From positions 1 through 25,704 of the forward strand of contig JAWLEV010000037.1 in the NCBI GenBank assembly GCA_041685915.1: DNA of 25,704 nucleotides, in the 5' to 3' direction. Position numbers and translations under genes: made by a program. The stretch's first letter is position 1. Every line of letters begins with the position of its first letter. Origin of the DNA: JAWLEV01 sp041685915 (lineage in GTDB: Bacteria; Chloroflexota; Anaerolineae; UBA1429). This document shows positions 1 to 7,338 of the stretch, piece by piece. Under the pieces are notes generated by a model, which was given only the letters and a program-made list of their open reading frames with translations, searched no databases and was not told where the DNA came from.

Positions 1-594
1 AATGGAACTGTCATTAGCCCCCATGAAAGACTGAAGGCAAAATACAGGATCAATACGCTGCTCATCTTTGTCTTTCTGATCTTTCCCCTTGTCTTTTTGG
101 GGTTGATCCCCGAACTGGGATGGTGGTATGTAGCCATCTTTATGGCGGCCAATATCTTGTGGCTCGTGCCCGTGTTGCTGGCCTTTATACCAGCCTACTA
201 CCGCTCGTTGGAGTATGAACTGTCGAACGATGAGGTGATCGTACACAAGGGGGTCATCACCAAGACGGTGGATGTAGTCCCCTACAACATGATCACCAAC
301 ATCTCTATCAAGCGGGGCCCCGTGGACCGATGGCTGGGCCTGGGCAGTCTGGCCATACACACAGCCGGTTACAGTCAGAGCAGCGCGGCCGAGGCGTCTT
401 TGGTTGGCCTTGGGGAGTATGAGGACATCCACAAAAGGATACTCTCCGCTGTGCGGGAGTATCGCGCTGGGGGAGCAACAAAGCCGGCTGTTGAGGGCGC
501 AGTGGCGCTGGAAGAAGCCTCGACGACGGATCTCCTTGCGCGTATTCTGGAAGAACTACAGGCCCTACGAGAGAGTCTGGATAGCCAAGAATAG
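1..594 (+). CDS. PH domain-containing membrane protein (bPH_2/YdbT-like), 5' partial
   Basis: The frame is open from base 1 to the TAG at 592-594, giving 197 visible residues; the true start lies upstream, so the TTG at 97 is not a start. Two hydrophobic segments (about residues 18-38 and 42-63) form a membrane hairpin. They are followed by a bacterial PH-like (DUF304/bPH_2) region, about residues 66-150, with the typical pattern of a tyrosine-rich YRSLEYEL strand, an IVHKGVITK turn and the VPYNMITNISIKRGPVDRWLG signature. The C-terminal 35 residues are acidic and helix-prone (ILEELQALRESLD). Family members are membrane-anchored proteins of poorly defined role, often in secretion or envelope functions. 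The partner genes upstream are outside the window. It converges on the next gene with a hairpin between them. Confidence 0.85.
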   Translation, partial: NGTVISPHERLKAKYRINTLLIFVFLIFPLVFLGLIPELGWWYVAIFMAANILWLVPVLLAFIPAYYRSLEYELSNDEVIVHKGVITKTVDVVPYNMITNISIKRGPVDRWLGLGSLAIHTAGYSQSSAAEASLVGLGEYEDIHKRILSAVREYRAGGATKPAVEGAVALEEASTTDLLARILEELQALRESLDSQE

Positions 595-596
595 GT

Positions 597-619
597 GGGA
601 GGCGCTGATGGCGCCTCCC
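597..619. terminator. Convergent-gene hairpin without U-tract
   Basis: A perfect 9-bp stem (GGGAGGCGC / GCGCCTCCC) with a 5-nt loop lies between the stop of the PH-domain gene and the stop of the convergent phosphatase gene. Neither side has a T-run, so it may act as a bidirectional stop aided by Rho or as an mRNA 3'-end stabiliser. A closely similar hairpin is found at 25541-25564. Confidence 0.55.
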
Positions 620-628
620 GGTCATTGC

Positions 629-1780
629 TCAGTCTGTGGAGGTGTCCGGCGTACTGGTGGGCCGTGGCGTCGGCGAGGGGTGAAGGGCTTTCCATTTTTC
701 CAGTATCTCTACCATATCCGCGTCGTCAGTATAACTGTCATCCAGGGCGACAGCCTCTATCTCTCCATCCACCAGGTTGCCCTGGGCGTCAAAGTCTACC
801 TTCAGATGCCCTATCCATTCTCCCCGATAGCCCTGTTGTACTATTAACGTGTCTCCTACCCGCTCGGGCTCGCGCATCAGTTTGCGCGTATTGCCGCCGA
901 TGATGATATCGATCCCCGGTACTTTTTCAGCCAGGGCCCTGTCCTCGTCCAGTCCCAGATGCGAGAGGACGATCAGAACATCGACCTGATCCCGCAATTC
1001 GTCCACGTATCTCTGGGCTGTCTCCATAGGATCGAGCACCTGGATCTGCTCTTTGATTTTGGAATCCGCATTGACATCGGCCTCGCTCAGTCCGACGGTG
1101 CCCACCGTGATTCCCTGCCGCTCCAGTATCACATAGGGGTCAAAGATCGGATCCTGCGAACCCTTTTCCACCACGTTGGCGGATAGCAGATCAAAGTCAG
1201 CGCTTTCCTCTATTTCCTTGAGGGTCTCCAGTCCCAGAGAGAACTCCATGCGTCCCAGGGTCAGGGCATCGTAACCCATGGCGTTCATGCCCTCTACGAT
1301 GACGCCTCCCTTACTTTCGAGCGATATCAGTGTGCCAGCGAGCGAGTTTCCTGCATCAAGGATGAAAAGGGGATTCTGGCTGTTCTGTTCTTCTTTTATA
1401 AAGCTGGCCCGACGGGCCAAGCCACCCTTGGGGATCCCTCAACCGCAGGGGTCCACTTCTCCATAGGTGTCGTTGGTATGCAGGATTGTAAGTTGGAAGG
1501 GCTTTTTCTCTGTGGGTACCTCTTCGTCCTCGGCGGCCGGCGTGGTGGTGCTGTCAGCAACTGTGGGAGCAGAGGGGTTGCCATCGGATTGCACAGCCGC
1601 GGTTTGGGACTCTGCGACAGTCGTGGCCGGGGGTAGCGTGGCCTCAGCGGCGGGCTGACACCCCGCCAGGCCTATTCCGCTGAGCAAGACTAGGATGAAG
1701 CCCAGGCACAGGGTGTCGCGCGGAAGGGTTCTGCATTCTGAACGAGCCATTCTGTGGAGTATCAAGACCGTCTCCTCCAT
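629..1780 (-). CDS. Predicted selenoprotein: 5'-nucleotidase/metallophosphatase-like lipoprotein with in-frame UGA (Sec)
   Basis: One frame runs from ATG 1780 (alternative ATG 1750) to TGA 629-631, interrupted only by TGA 1439-1441 at codon 114. Residues 11-41 are a lipoprotein signal with lipobox LAGC; a Ser/Thr/Pro/Ala linker follows. Strand LTILHTNDTYGE (residues 97-108) and GGLARRA (119-125) are typical of the UshA-type metallophosphatase domain, and the TGA lies exactly between them in DPCG-TGA-GIPKGG. From family knowledge, related proteins carry Cys-Gly-Cys here, so Sec replaces the second Cys. Downstream are LDAGN (141-145), SHLG (273-276) and GGNT (295-298). Several metal ligands of the classical fold are changed: DxH is DTY, the Asp of DAGD is Asn, and GNHEF is GRMEF. 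There is no C-terminal 5'-nucleotidase domain. Length with Sec is 383 residues. Substrate is unknown, and it should be anchored outside the cytoplasmic membrane. A nonsense mutation is the main alternative. Confidence 0.75.
1403..1422 (-). promoter_or_regulatory. Candidate bacterial SECIS element downstream of UGA
   Basis: On the minus strand, 17-36 nt after the UGA, GCU pairs with AGC, one U is bulged (position 1419), GGCCC pairs with GGGCC, and the loop is GUC (1411-1413). The first loop G is the 26th nucleotide after the UGA. A stem with a bulged U and a G-containing small apical loop at this distance is the layout SelB recognises in the E. coli fdhF element. This stem has five pairs above the bulge where fdhF has three. 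Confidence 0.6.
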
Positions 1781-1820
1781 GCACCTTGCGTTAGTTTAAG
1801 AATGATTGAAATGCTCATAG

Positions 1821-1826
1821 AGTATA
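1821..1826 (-). promoter_or_regulatory. Possible -10 box for the phosphatase gene
   Basis: The minus strand reads TATACT about 40 nt upstream of ATG 1780, preceded by a weak TTGCGC at 18 nt. The -10 is good but the -35 is poor, so this is tentative. Confidence 0.3.
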
Positions 1827-1903
1827 CAGTATTTGTCTCCAAAAGCGCAAATCCTGTGGGACAGTGTTCTGTTGTGTCCTGTGAAAAGAATCACTGCTTC
1901 GAC

Positions 1904-1932
1904 TTGACAAAACCTTTCCTGTTCGGTATCCT
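1904..1932 (+). promoter_or_regulatory. Sigma70-type promoter for the aminotransferase genes
   Basis: Consensus -35 TTGACA (1904-1909), a 17-nt spacer and TATCCT (1927-1932, 4 of 6 matches). Transcription would start near 1939, giving a leader of about 90 nt before the aminotransferase start. Confidence 0.6.
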
Positions 1933-1972
1933 TGTAAAAAGCTCGCACTCAAAGTTGAGGAATTCGGCGTAT

Positions 1973-2019
1973 GTGCCGTGCAGCGAAGCAGGACTTGGCT
2001 GCACGGTGCTTTTTGTTCT
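1973..2019 (+). terminator. Intrinsic terminator/attenuator in the aminotransferase leader
   Basis: A 12-bp stem (1973-1984 with 1998-2009, two G-U pairs) with a 13-nt loop is followed directly by TTTTTGTTCT. It lies between the promoter at 1904-1932 and the ribosome site at 2021-2026. It would therefore stop transcripts before the gene unless antiterminated, or define a short RNA of about 75 nt. I saw no convincing antiterminator pairing and do not recognise a known riboswitch. Confidence 0.55.
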
Positions 2020-2029
2020 TAAGGAGATG

Positions 2030-3220
2030 ATGGTGAAGAATTTATCCCATACAATCAACGGCATTGAGCGTTCTCCCATCCGTTTCATGTTGGATCGGGC
2101 TGCCCAGGTGCCCGATGCCATCCACCTGGAGATCGGGCAGCCGGATTTCCCGACACCCCCTCACATCATCGAGGCGGCTGTGGATGCCGCGCGCCATGCC
2201 TATACGGGATATACGGCCAATGCGGGCATGTGGCGGCTTCGCAAGGCCGCGGCGACGAAATTGGCCCGTGAGAACGACATCCGCGTCTCTCCGGAGCAGA
2301 TCGTCGTCACTATCGGCGCCATGGAAGGCGTCTTTGCCTCCATGGCGGTTCTTCTCGATCCGGGCGATCAGATCTTGCTTCCTGACCCCGGATATGGTAA
2401 TTTTGTGATGGCTTCCAGGCTCGTCCACGCAGATTGCAGGCTCTACCCCACGTTGATCGACCACGGCTTTATCCCCGATTTTGAGGCCCTTGATGAGATG
2501 GTCACCGACCGCACTAAGGCCTTTTTCGTCAACAGCCCTTCCAATCCCACGGGCGCTGTCTACCCAAAAGAGATTTTACGCGAATGCCTCGAATTTTGCC
2601 GGCGGCACGATCTGTATCTCATCTCCGATGAGACATATGATCGCTTGATCTTTGAGGGGCAGCACTTTAGTCCTGCCAGATGGGACGATGAGGGGCGCGT
2701 GATAAGCATCTTTACCGTCTCCAAGACCTATTCCATGACAGGCTGGCGGGTGGGCTATGTGGCGGCCAACGACGACGTGGTACATGCCATGATCAAGATT
2801 CAGGAGCCCATCGTATCCTGCGTGAATACCGTCGCCCAACATGCGGCCACGGCCGCCCTCACGGGGCCGCAGGACTGTGTGAAAGAGATGTTGGCGCACT
2901 ATCGCAAGAGGCGCGATCTGGCCGTCGATCTGGCCGAGCAACTTGGACTGACGGTTTCCTATCCTCAGGGCGCCTTTTACATGCTGGCGGATATTTCGAC
3001 CCAATCCTTGAATTCCCTGGATTTTGCCTGTGAACTGCTGGAAGAAGAGAAGGTGACCGTGGCTCCTGGCTGCGCTTTTGGGGATCTGTGTGATCGGTAC
3101 GTGCGTATCTCCCTGTGCGCCAGTGAGGAGGATTTGACCACGGGACTCACACGCCTCGCACGTCACCTCCCACAGTCCTCGGAACGGGTACACTGTTTGC
3201 AGTCCCTCGGCGCCACGTGA
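2030..3220 (+). CDS. Class I/II pyridoxal-phosphate aminotransferase (aspartate aminotransferase-like)
   Basis: This 396-residue protein has the fold-type I signature throughout: EIGQPDFPTPPHI near the N-terminus, YTGYTANAG, the NSPSNPTGAV loop, SDETYDRLIF (Asp and Tyr that contact the PLP ring), and the Schiff-base lysine in FTVSKTYSMTGWRVGY. It transfers an amino group between an amino acid and a 2-oxo acid in the cytoplasm; the substrate pair cannot be read from sequence. The ribosome site AAGGAG (2021-2026) touches ATG 2027, so ATG 2030 or GTG 2033 (6-nt spacing) is the likely start. The open frame extends upstream to 1754, but that part crosses the promoter and terminator and has no family similarity. 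A HemL-like aminotransferase follows after 76 bp, probably in the same transcript. Confidence 0.9.
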   Translation: MVKNLSHTINGIERSPIRFMLDRAAQVPDAIHLEIGQPDFPTPPHIIEAAVDAARHAYTGYTANAGMWRLRKAAATKLARENDIRVSPEQIVVTIGAMEGVFASMAVLLDPGDQILLPDPGYGNFVMASRLVHADCRLYPTLIDHGFIPDFEALDEMVTDRTKAFFVNSPSNPTGAVYPKEILRECLEFCRRHDLYLISDETYDRLIFEGQHFSPARWDDEGRVISIFTVSKTYSMTGWRVGYVAANDDVVHAMIKIQEPIVSCVNTVAQHAATAALTGPQDCVKEMLAHYRKRRDLAVDLAEQLGLTVSYPQGAFYMLADISTQSLNSLDFACELLEEEKVTVAPGCAFGDLCDRYVRISLCASEEDLTTGLTRLARHLPQSSERVHCLQSLGAT

Positions 3221-3296
3221 ACCACGTGCGCGCATTGTTCGGGCACATATGGGCTAGCCGAGAACAGAATCCGATCCAAAGGAGAATTATTCTATC

Positions 3297-4688
3297 ATGA
3301 TCGAGAGCGATTGCGAGGGTTTTATCGCCGATCTCCGGCGACAATATGAGAAGACATATCCTCACTCTGGGATGGCGCATGCGCGGGCCAAAAAGGTTCT
3401 CGTGGATGGTATAAGCCACGGGGCGCGAACATTTGCTCCCTATCCCTTTCACATTACAAAGGCGGAGGGAGCCTATGTGGAGGACGTGGATGGCCATCAG
3501 ATATGTGATTTTTGGCAGGGACATTATGCCAATATTCTGGGACATAATCCCCCCGTCGTGCGCCGCAGGTTGGTGGAGGCCCTGGAAGAGGGTATTGGGC
3601 TTCAGACCGGCATGTTGGAGGAGCGCCAGGCGGCCTTTGGTTCGCTTTTGTGCGATGCTATTGGGGGAGACCGGGTGCGGTTCACGACCTCTGGCACCCT
3701 GGCCACCATGTACGCCATCATGATGGCCCGCGCTTATACGGAGAGGGATCTGGTCGTAAAAGTGGCTGGCGGCTGGCACGGCGCCAGTCCCTTTACCCTA
3801 AAGGGAGTGCATCGCGTCGATGGGCACTTTGATCGGGTCGATTCCGCCGGTGTGCCCGAGGCCACGGATAAAGAGATCGTTGTGACCCGTTTCAACGCCG
3901 TGGAGAATTTGAACGAGATATTCGAGACCTTTGGCGATCGCATCGCCTGTTTCATCCTCGAGCCCTGCCCCAGTGGCGTGGGATTTATCCCCGCTACGGG
4001 CGCTTTTATGGACGCCGCCCGCGAACTGACGCGCAAATATGGGGCGCTGCTCATCCTCGATGAGGTGATCACGGGGTTCAGGTTCTGCGCGGGGGGAGCA
4101 CAGCGCCTCTATGATATAGAGGCGGATCTCTCCACTTTTGGCAAGGTGATCGGCGGAGGTATGCCCCTCTCGGCCGTCGTTGGTCGTGGGGATGTCATGG
4201 ATCTGATAAGTGAGGAGGCTGAGGAGCGTGTGTGGTTTAATGGGGGCACCTTTTCCGCCCATCCTCTTTCTCTGCTGGCCGGGCAGACCATGGTCAAGTA
4301 CCTCATAGAACATGAGGAGGAGATCTATCCTGCCCTGGCCGCCAAGGGAGAGAAGCTGCGTCGAGGTATAGAAAGGGTGTTTGCCGATCGGGGCGTGCTC
4401 GCCCGCTGCAGCGGTTATGGCAATGACGCTGTCCCCGGCAGTTCCGTCGGGGGCGTCTACTTTCCCCTAGAGGATTGCGCGCCCTTCCGTGGTGAGGAAT
4501 TTATAGATCCGCGTTGCTGTGACGTCCGTTTGCGTGAGGAGGGACTGAAGCTTGGTCTGCTGCTGCACCAGGTCAACGTGGTGCATGGATTGGGGGCCAT
4601 CTCCTATCAGCACAGTGAGAAGGATCTGGAACACACCCTCGAAGCCTACGATGCCTTTGCACTGCGCATGGCGAGGGAGCGGTCGTAA
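3297..4688 (+). CDS. Class III aminotransferase, glutamate-1-semialdehyde 2,1-aminomutase-like
   Basis: 463 residues of the HemL/class III family. Visible features are the FTTSGTLATMYAIMMAR segment (PLP phosphate binding), VAGGWHGASP, the LILDEVITGFR motif whose Asp binds the PLP nitrogen, and the Schiff-base lysine in STFGKVIGGGMP. The central WFNGGTFSAHPLS block is typical of GSA aminomutase relatives. The C-terminal third departs from HemL and carries a Cys-rich insertion (DPRCCDVR), so true heme synthesis is doubtful. No other tetrapyrrole gene is nearby, and an amino-mutase or aminotransferase on another substrate is equally possible. The start ATG 3297 has AAAGGAG 12 nt upstream, a rather long spacing. 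It follows the class I aminotransferase in the same direction. Confidence 0.85.
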   Translation: MIESDCEGFIADLRRQYEKTYPHSGMAHARAKKVLVDGISHGARTFAPYPFHITKAEGAYVEDVDGHQICDFWQGHYANILGHNPPVVRRRLVEALEEGIGLQTGMLEERQAAFGSLLCDAIGGDRVRFTTSGTLATMYAIMMARAYTERDLVVKVAGGWHGASPFTLKGVHRVDGHFDRVDSAGVPEATDKEIVVTRFNAVENLNEIFETFGDRIACFILEPCPSGVGFIPATGAFMDAARELTRKYGALLILDEVITGFRFCAGGAQRLYDIEADLSTFGKVIGGGMPLSAVVGRGDVMDLISEEAEERVWFNGGTFSAHPLSLLAGQTMVKYLIEHEEEIYPALAAKGEKLRRGIERVFADRGVLARCSGYGNDAVPGSSVGGVYFPLEDCAPFRGEEFIDPRCCDVRLREEGLKLGLLLHQVNVVHGLGAISYQHSEKDLEHTLEAYDAFALRMARERS

Positions 4689-4701
4689 CACTCAAGGGGG
4701 G

Positions 4702-4721
4702 ATGGGACACATATGTCCCGT
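4702..4721. terminator. Hairpin between convergent genes
   Basis: An 8-bp stem with one G-T pair (core GGGACA / TGTCCC, loop CATA) lies in the gap between the aminotransferase stop and the stop of the convergent glycosyl-phosphotransferase gene. There is no T-run. Confidence 0.35.
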
Positions 4722-4780
4722 CGGTAAAAGGGATTCCGTGGATCGGCCCTGACTCCAGGTTTTGCACCCTCGACCTGTCG

Positions 4781-6178
4781 CTAATATGCGTTTCGATCGC
4801 CTCGAAACTGATTCACGATGGTGCGGACGAGGATCTTGAGATCGAAGAGAAGGGACCAGTTCTCGATATAGTAGAGATCGTACTTGGTGCGCTCTACGAT
4901 GGAGGTATCGCCCCGCAGTCCGTTCACCTGCGCCCATCCTGTGAGTCCCGCCTTTTCGTTGTGTCGCTCCATATAGCGCGGGAGCACCTGACGGAATTGC
5001 TCCACAAAGACGGGGCGCTCCGGGCGGGGGCCCACCAGACTCATCTCGCCGCGTAGCACGTTGATGAGTTGGGGCAGTTCGTCGAGAGAGGTTCTGCGCA
5101 AAAAGCGCCCGATCCGTGTACACCTGGGATCGTCCGCTCTGGCCCACACGGGGCCCGTCTCTTCCTCCGCGTCCTCTCGCATGGAGCGGAATTTCAGCAT
5201 GTAGAAGGGCTTTGCATCCAGTCCCACACGCTCCTGGGCATAGAATACGGGACCTTTCGAATCGAGTTTGATCAGCAAGGCGATGAGTAGCATGAGGGGG
5301 GAGAGAAAGATCAGCCCCCCCGCGCTCACGGTGAGATCCAGAGCGCGCTTGGCAGCCAGCTTCCATCCTCGCAATGCGACGTCGCGTACGGTCAGCAGGG
5401 GGAGCCCGTCCATGTCGCTCATGCGTACTTCTGAGGCGATGATCTGAAAGACATCGGGAAAGATGCGCACGGTGGCCCTTTCGCTCTCGCAGTCGGCGAT
5501 CATGTCCAACAGTTCTTCGTGAGAAGCCTCGGGCAAGGCGATCACTACTTCCTGTATGTCGTGCTCGCGTACGATGGAGGCCAGATCGCTCTGAGAGCCG
5601 AGCACGGGGAGGCCGGCCACACGGTCGCCCTCGCATTCGCCGTCGACGAATCCCACGACCTCGTATCCCAGGTCAGGAGACTGGGATACTTTTTGCAGCA
5701 GTATGCGCGCCGCATCGCGAGTACCCACGAACAGGAGTCGCTCTGGATGCCACCGCCGTGCATACCTCTTGAGTAATCCCGTAAAGGCACGGCCTATGAG
5801 CACCAGGGGTACGGAGAGAGCCCAACTGTAGAGGATCATGCCCCTTGCAAGGTCCCGGTCCTGGAAAAGGATCAGGTACGTGAGGGCTGTGGCCATCAGG
5901 GTTGCCACAAAGGTGGCCGCGACGACGGCGTAAAAGAGGTCCACGCGGGAGCCCTCCCATCGCAGGCGGTAGAGGCCAAAGAAGGCAAAGGTTACGAGAA
6001 AACTCAGGAGTTGCAGTCCCAGCTCTCCGATATAGTTGCGAAAGGGGCCCAGGCGGAGGGGGACGGGAAAGGGCACGAGGATACGAACCCGATAGGCGAT
6101 ATAGAAAGCCAGGGCGGCCATGGCTAGGTCCACGGCGATGGTCAGAATCTCCAATAAAACCCTTTCTCTGTTCGACAT
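4781..6178 (-). CDS. Polyprenyl-phosphate sugar-1-phosphate transferase (WbaP/exopolysaccharide glycosylphosphotransferase family)
   Basis: 465 residues. The N-terminal half has four hydrophobic segments (about residues 8-28, 47-70, 80-105 and 112-132), then a Rossmann-like CoA-binding-type domain (LLFVGTRDAARILL, about 148-240). One more membrane segment (about 280-305) leads into the C-terminal bacterial sugar transferase domain with KRALDLTVSAGGL, FYMLKFRSMREDAE, RRTSLDELPQLINVL, GEMSLVGPRPE and GLTGWAQVNGLRG. The enzyme loads a hexose-1-phosphate from a nucleotide sugar onto undecaprenyl phosphate in the cytoplasmic membrane, the first committed step of exopolysaccharide or O-antigen repeat units. 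The sugar (glucose or galactose) cannot be told. It is last in a three-gene minus-strand group, 9 bp after a glycosyltransferase gene. Confidence 0.93.
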   Translation of the reverse strand: MSNRERVLLEILTIAVDLAMAALAFYIAYRVRILVPFPVPLRLGPFRNYIGELGLQLLSFLVTFAFFGLYRLRWEGSRVDLFYAVVAATFVATLMATALTYLILFQDRDLARGMILYSWALSVPLVLIGRAFTGLLKRYARRWHPERLLFVGTRDAARILLQKVSQSPDLGYEVVGFVDGECEGDRVAGLPVLGSQSDLASIVREHDIQEVVIALPEASHEELLDMIADCESERATVRIFPDVFQIIASEVRMSDMDGLPLLTVRDVALRGWKLAAKRALDLTVSAGGLIFLSPLMLLIALLIKLDSKGPVFYAQERVGLDAKPFYMLKFRSMREDAEEETGPVWARADDPRCTRIGRFLRRTSLDELPQLINVLRGEMSLVGPRPERPVFVEQFRQVLPRYMERHNEKAGLTGWAQVNGLRGDTSIVERTKYDLYYIENWSLLFDLKILVRTIVNQFRGDRNAY

Positions 6179-6187
6179 ATTCGCTCC

Positions 6188-7111
6188 CTAGGCAGACGCT
6201 ACCCGCTTGTGTTCCGGAGGGCGCAGACGGTCCAAGAAAAGGGCCCACTGCTGCAACAGAAATACCCCCACGTCGATACCCCAGTTGATCAGAAAAAAAG
6301 TTTGCGACCGATAGTGTTTGTTGTGGAATATCCTCATGGCATCGTAAAAGGCTATGATGGCCCGCCGACTCGCCTTGCGGCTGGCGGCTCCCTTTAGATG
6401 GAGGACGGTGACTTTTGGATTGTACACGACGCGCCAGTCCCTTTGCTTGATCCGGTAGCAAAGGTCCAGATCCTCGCCATACATAAAAAAGGATTCATCG
6501 AGCAGGCCCACCTGCTCCAGCGCCTCCGAGCGCATGAGCATAAAGGCTCCCACGACGGCATCGACGTCGGCTTGCCTGTCGGGCGAGAGGTAGGTCATGT
6601 TATAGCGCCCAAAGCGCTGGCTCTTGGGAAAGAGCTTGCCCAGTCCGCTCAGATGATAGAATGAGACGAGGGGGGTGGGAAAGCTCCGCCGGCAGGCCTT
6701 GTCCAGGCTGCCGTCCCTGCGCACCAACTTGGGACCGGCTACGCCCACGTCCTCATGTTCATCCATAAAGGCCACCATGTTGGCCAGAGCATCCTCCGGA
6801 AGCTTGGTATCGGGGTTCAGCAGCAGGACATACCGTGGCAGGGACGCAGGGGACTCGTCGCTGGCGTAGCCGAGGTGGCGCAGCCCCAAGTTGTTGGCGT
6901 AGGCATAGCCTCCATTATGATCGGCTTCCAGAAGATGATGCACCCACCCATGTTTGGCGCGTACCATATCCGCGCTGTCGTCGGAGGAGGCGTTGTCCAC
7001 TACCACCACCTCCATCTCCAGGTTGCCGTCGCTGCGGCGTATGGATTGCAGGCAGTTATCCAGCAATTCGCGCGTATTGTAGTTGACGATGATGATGGCC
7101 AGATCCGACAT
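6188..7111 (-). CDS. Family 2 glycosyltransferase (rhamnosyltransferase WbbL-like)
   Basis: 307 residues with the GT-A fold of family 2: IIIVNYNTRELLDNCL at the N-terminus, EVVVVDNASSDDS for nucleotide-sugar binding, the metal-binding region LLLNPDTKLPEDAL, the acceptor segment VVGAFMLMRSEAL, and the catalytic-base region FFMYGEDLDLCYRI. A C-terminal hydrophobic stretch (FFLINWGIDVGVFLLQQW) may be membrane-associated. Such enzymes add a sugar, often rhamnose, to a lipid-linked glycan on the inner face of the cytoplasmic membrane. The ribosome site is AGGAAAGG just before ATG 7111. It is followed after 9 bp by the WbaP-like gene, so the two are probably co-transcribed. Confidence 0.92.
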   Translation of the reverse strand: MSDLAIIIVNYNTRELLDNCLQSIRRSDGNLEMEVVVVDNASSDDSADMVRAKHGWVHHLLEADHNGGYAYANNLGLRHLGYASDESPASLPRYVLLLNPDTKLPEDALANMVAFMDEHEDVGVAGPKLVRRDGSLDKACRRSFPTPLVSFYHLSGLGKLFPKSQRFGRYNMTYLSPDRQADVDAVVGAFMLMRSEALEQVGLLDESFFMYGEDLDLCYRIKQRDWRVVYNPKVTVLHLKGAASRKASRRAIIAFYDAMRIFHNKHYRSQTFFLINWGIDVGVFLLQQWALFLDRLRPPEHKRVASA

Positions 7112-7338
7112 ACCCTTTCCTTATTCTTTATGGCGCCCATATTCTAGTACAAAGGCGTTCTGTCAACAAAGGACGAGATGGAAGGGGGTATGTTGGCCCA
7201 CGGGTACCCCTTGGCCCATTTCTCATACGGCCTATAGCTTGTGGCTTACACTCGTCTAGATGTTGTAGCCGTGCCCTTTTTGGATCGCATCGTGGCACGT
7301 TTCTCGTTTGGGCATGCTGTGTAGTGTTGAAAATGGGG
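7112..7338 (-). other. Intergenic gap between two glycosyltransferase genes, possible promoter
   Basis: No gene was seen in these 227 bases. The minus strand carries a perfect TTGACA (7161-7166) with AT-rich TAGAATAT sequence 14-17 nt downstream. This may give the WbbL-like and WbaP-like genes their own promoter, although the -10 box is not clear. Confidence 0.35.

Noticed and set aside
97..99. TTG as start of the PH-domain protein
   Set aside because: The frame is open to base 1 and the upstream residues complete the first membrane segment, so the gene is simply cut by the window edge.
629..631. Terminal TGA of the phosphatase gene as a second Sec codon
   Set aside because: It follows a low-complexity Pro/Thr/Ser tail at a natural domain end, and the sequence after it runs into the convergent-gene hairpin.
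959..1186. Plus-strand open frame opposite the phosphatase gene
   Set aside because: It lies wholly within the coding sequence of the minus-strand gene and has no ribosome site or recognisable domain. Many similar antisense frames in the GC-rich genes were discarded for the same reason.
629..1780. Reading the phosphatase gene as two separate genes or a pseudogene
   Set aside because: Both parts are one domain in one frame, the TGA is at a Cys position, the rest shows no decay, and a SECIS-like hairpin and selD are present. Pseudogene remains the main alternative.
1754..2029. Upstream extension of the class I aminotransferase frame (92 extra codons)
   Set aside because: It crosses a promoter and an intrinsic terminator, has no family similarity, and a good SD sits at 2021-2026.
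3218..3296. Sec readthrough at the TGA of the class I aminotransferase
   Set aside because: The protein is already full length at this stop and the following codons show no conserved pattern.
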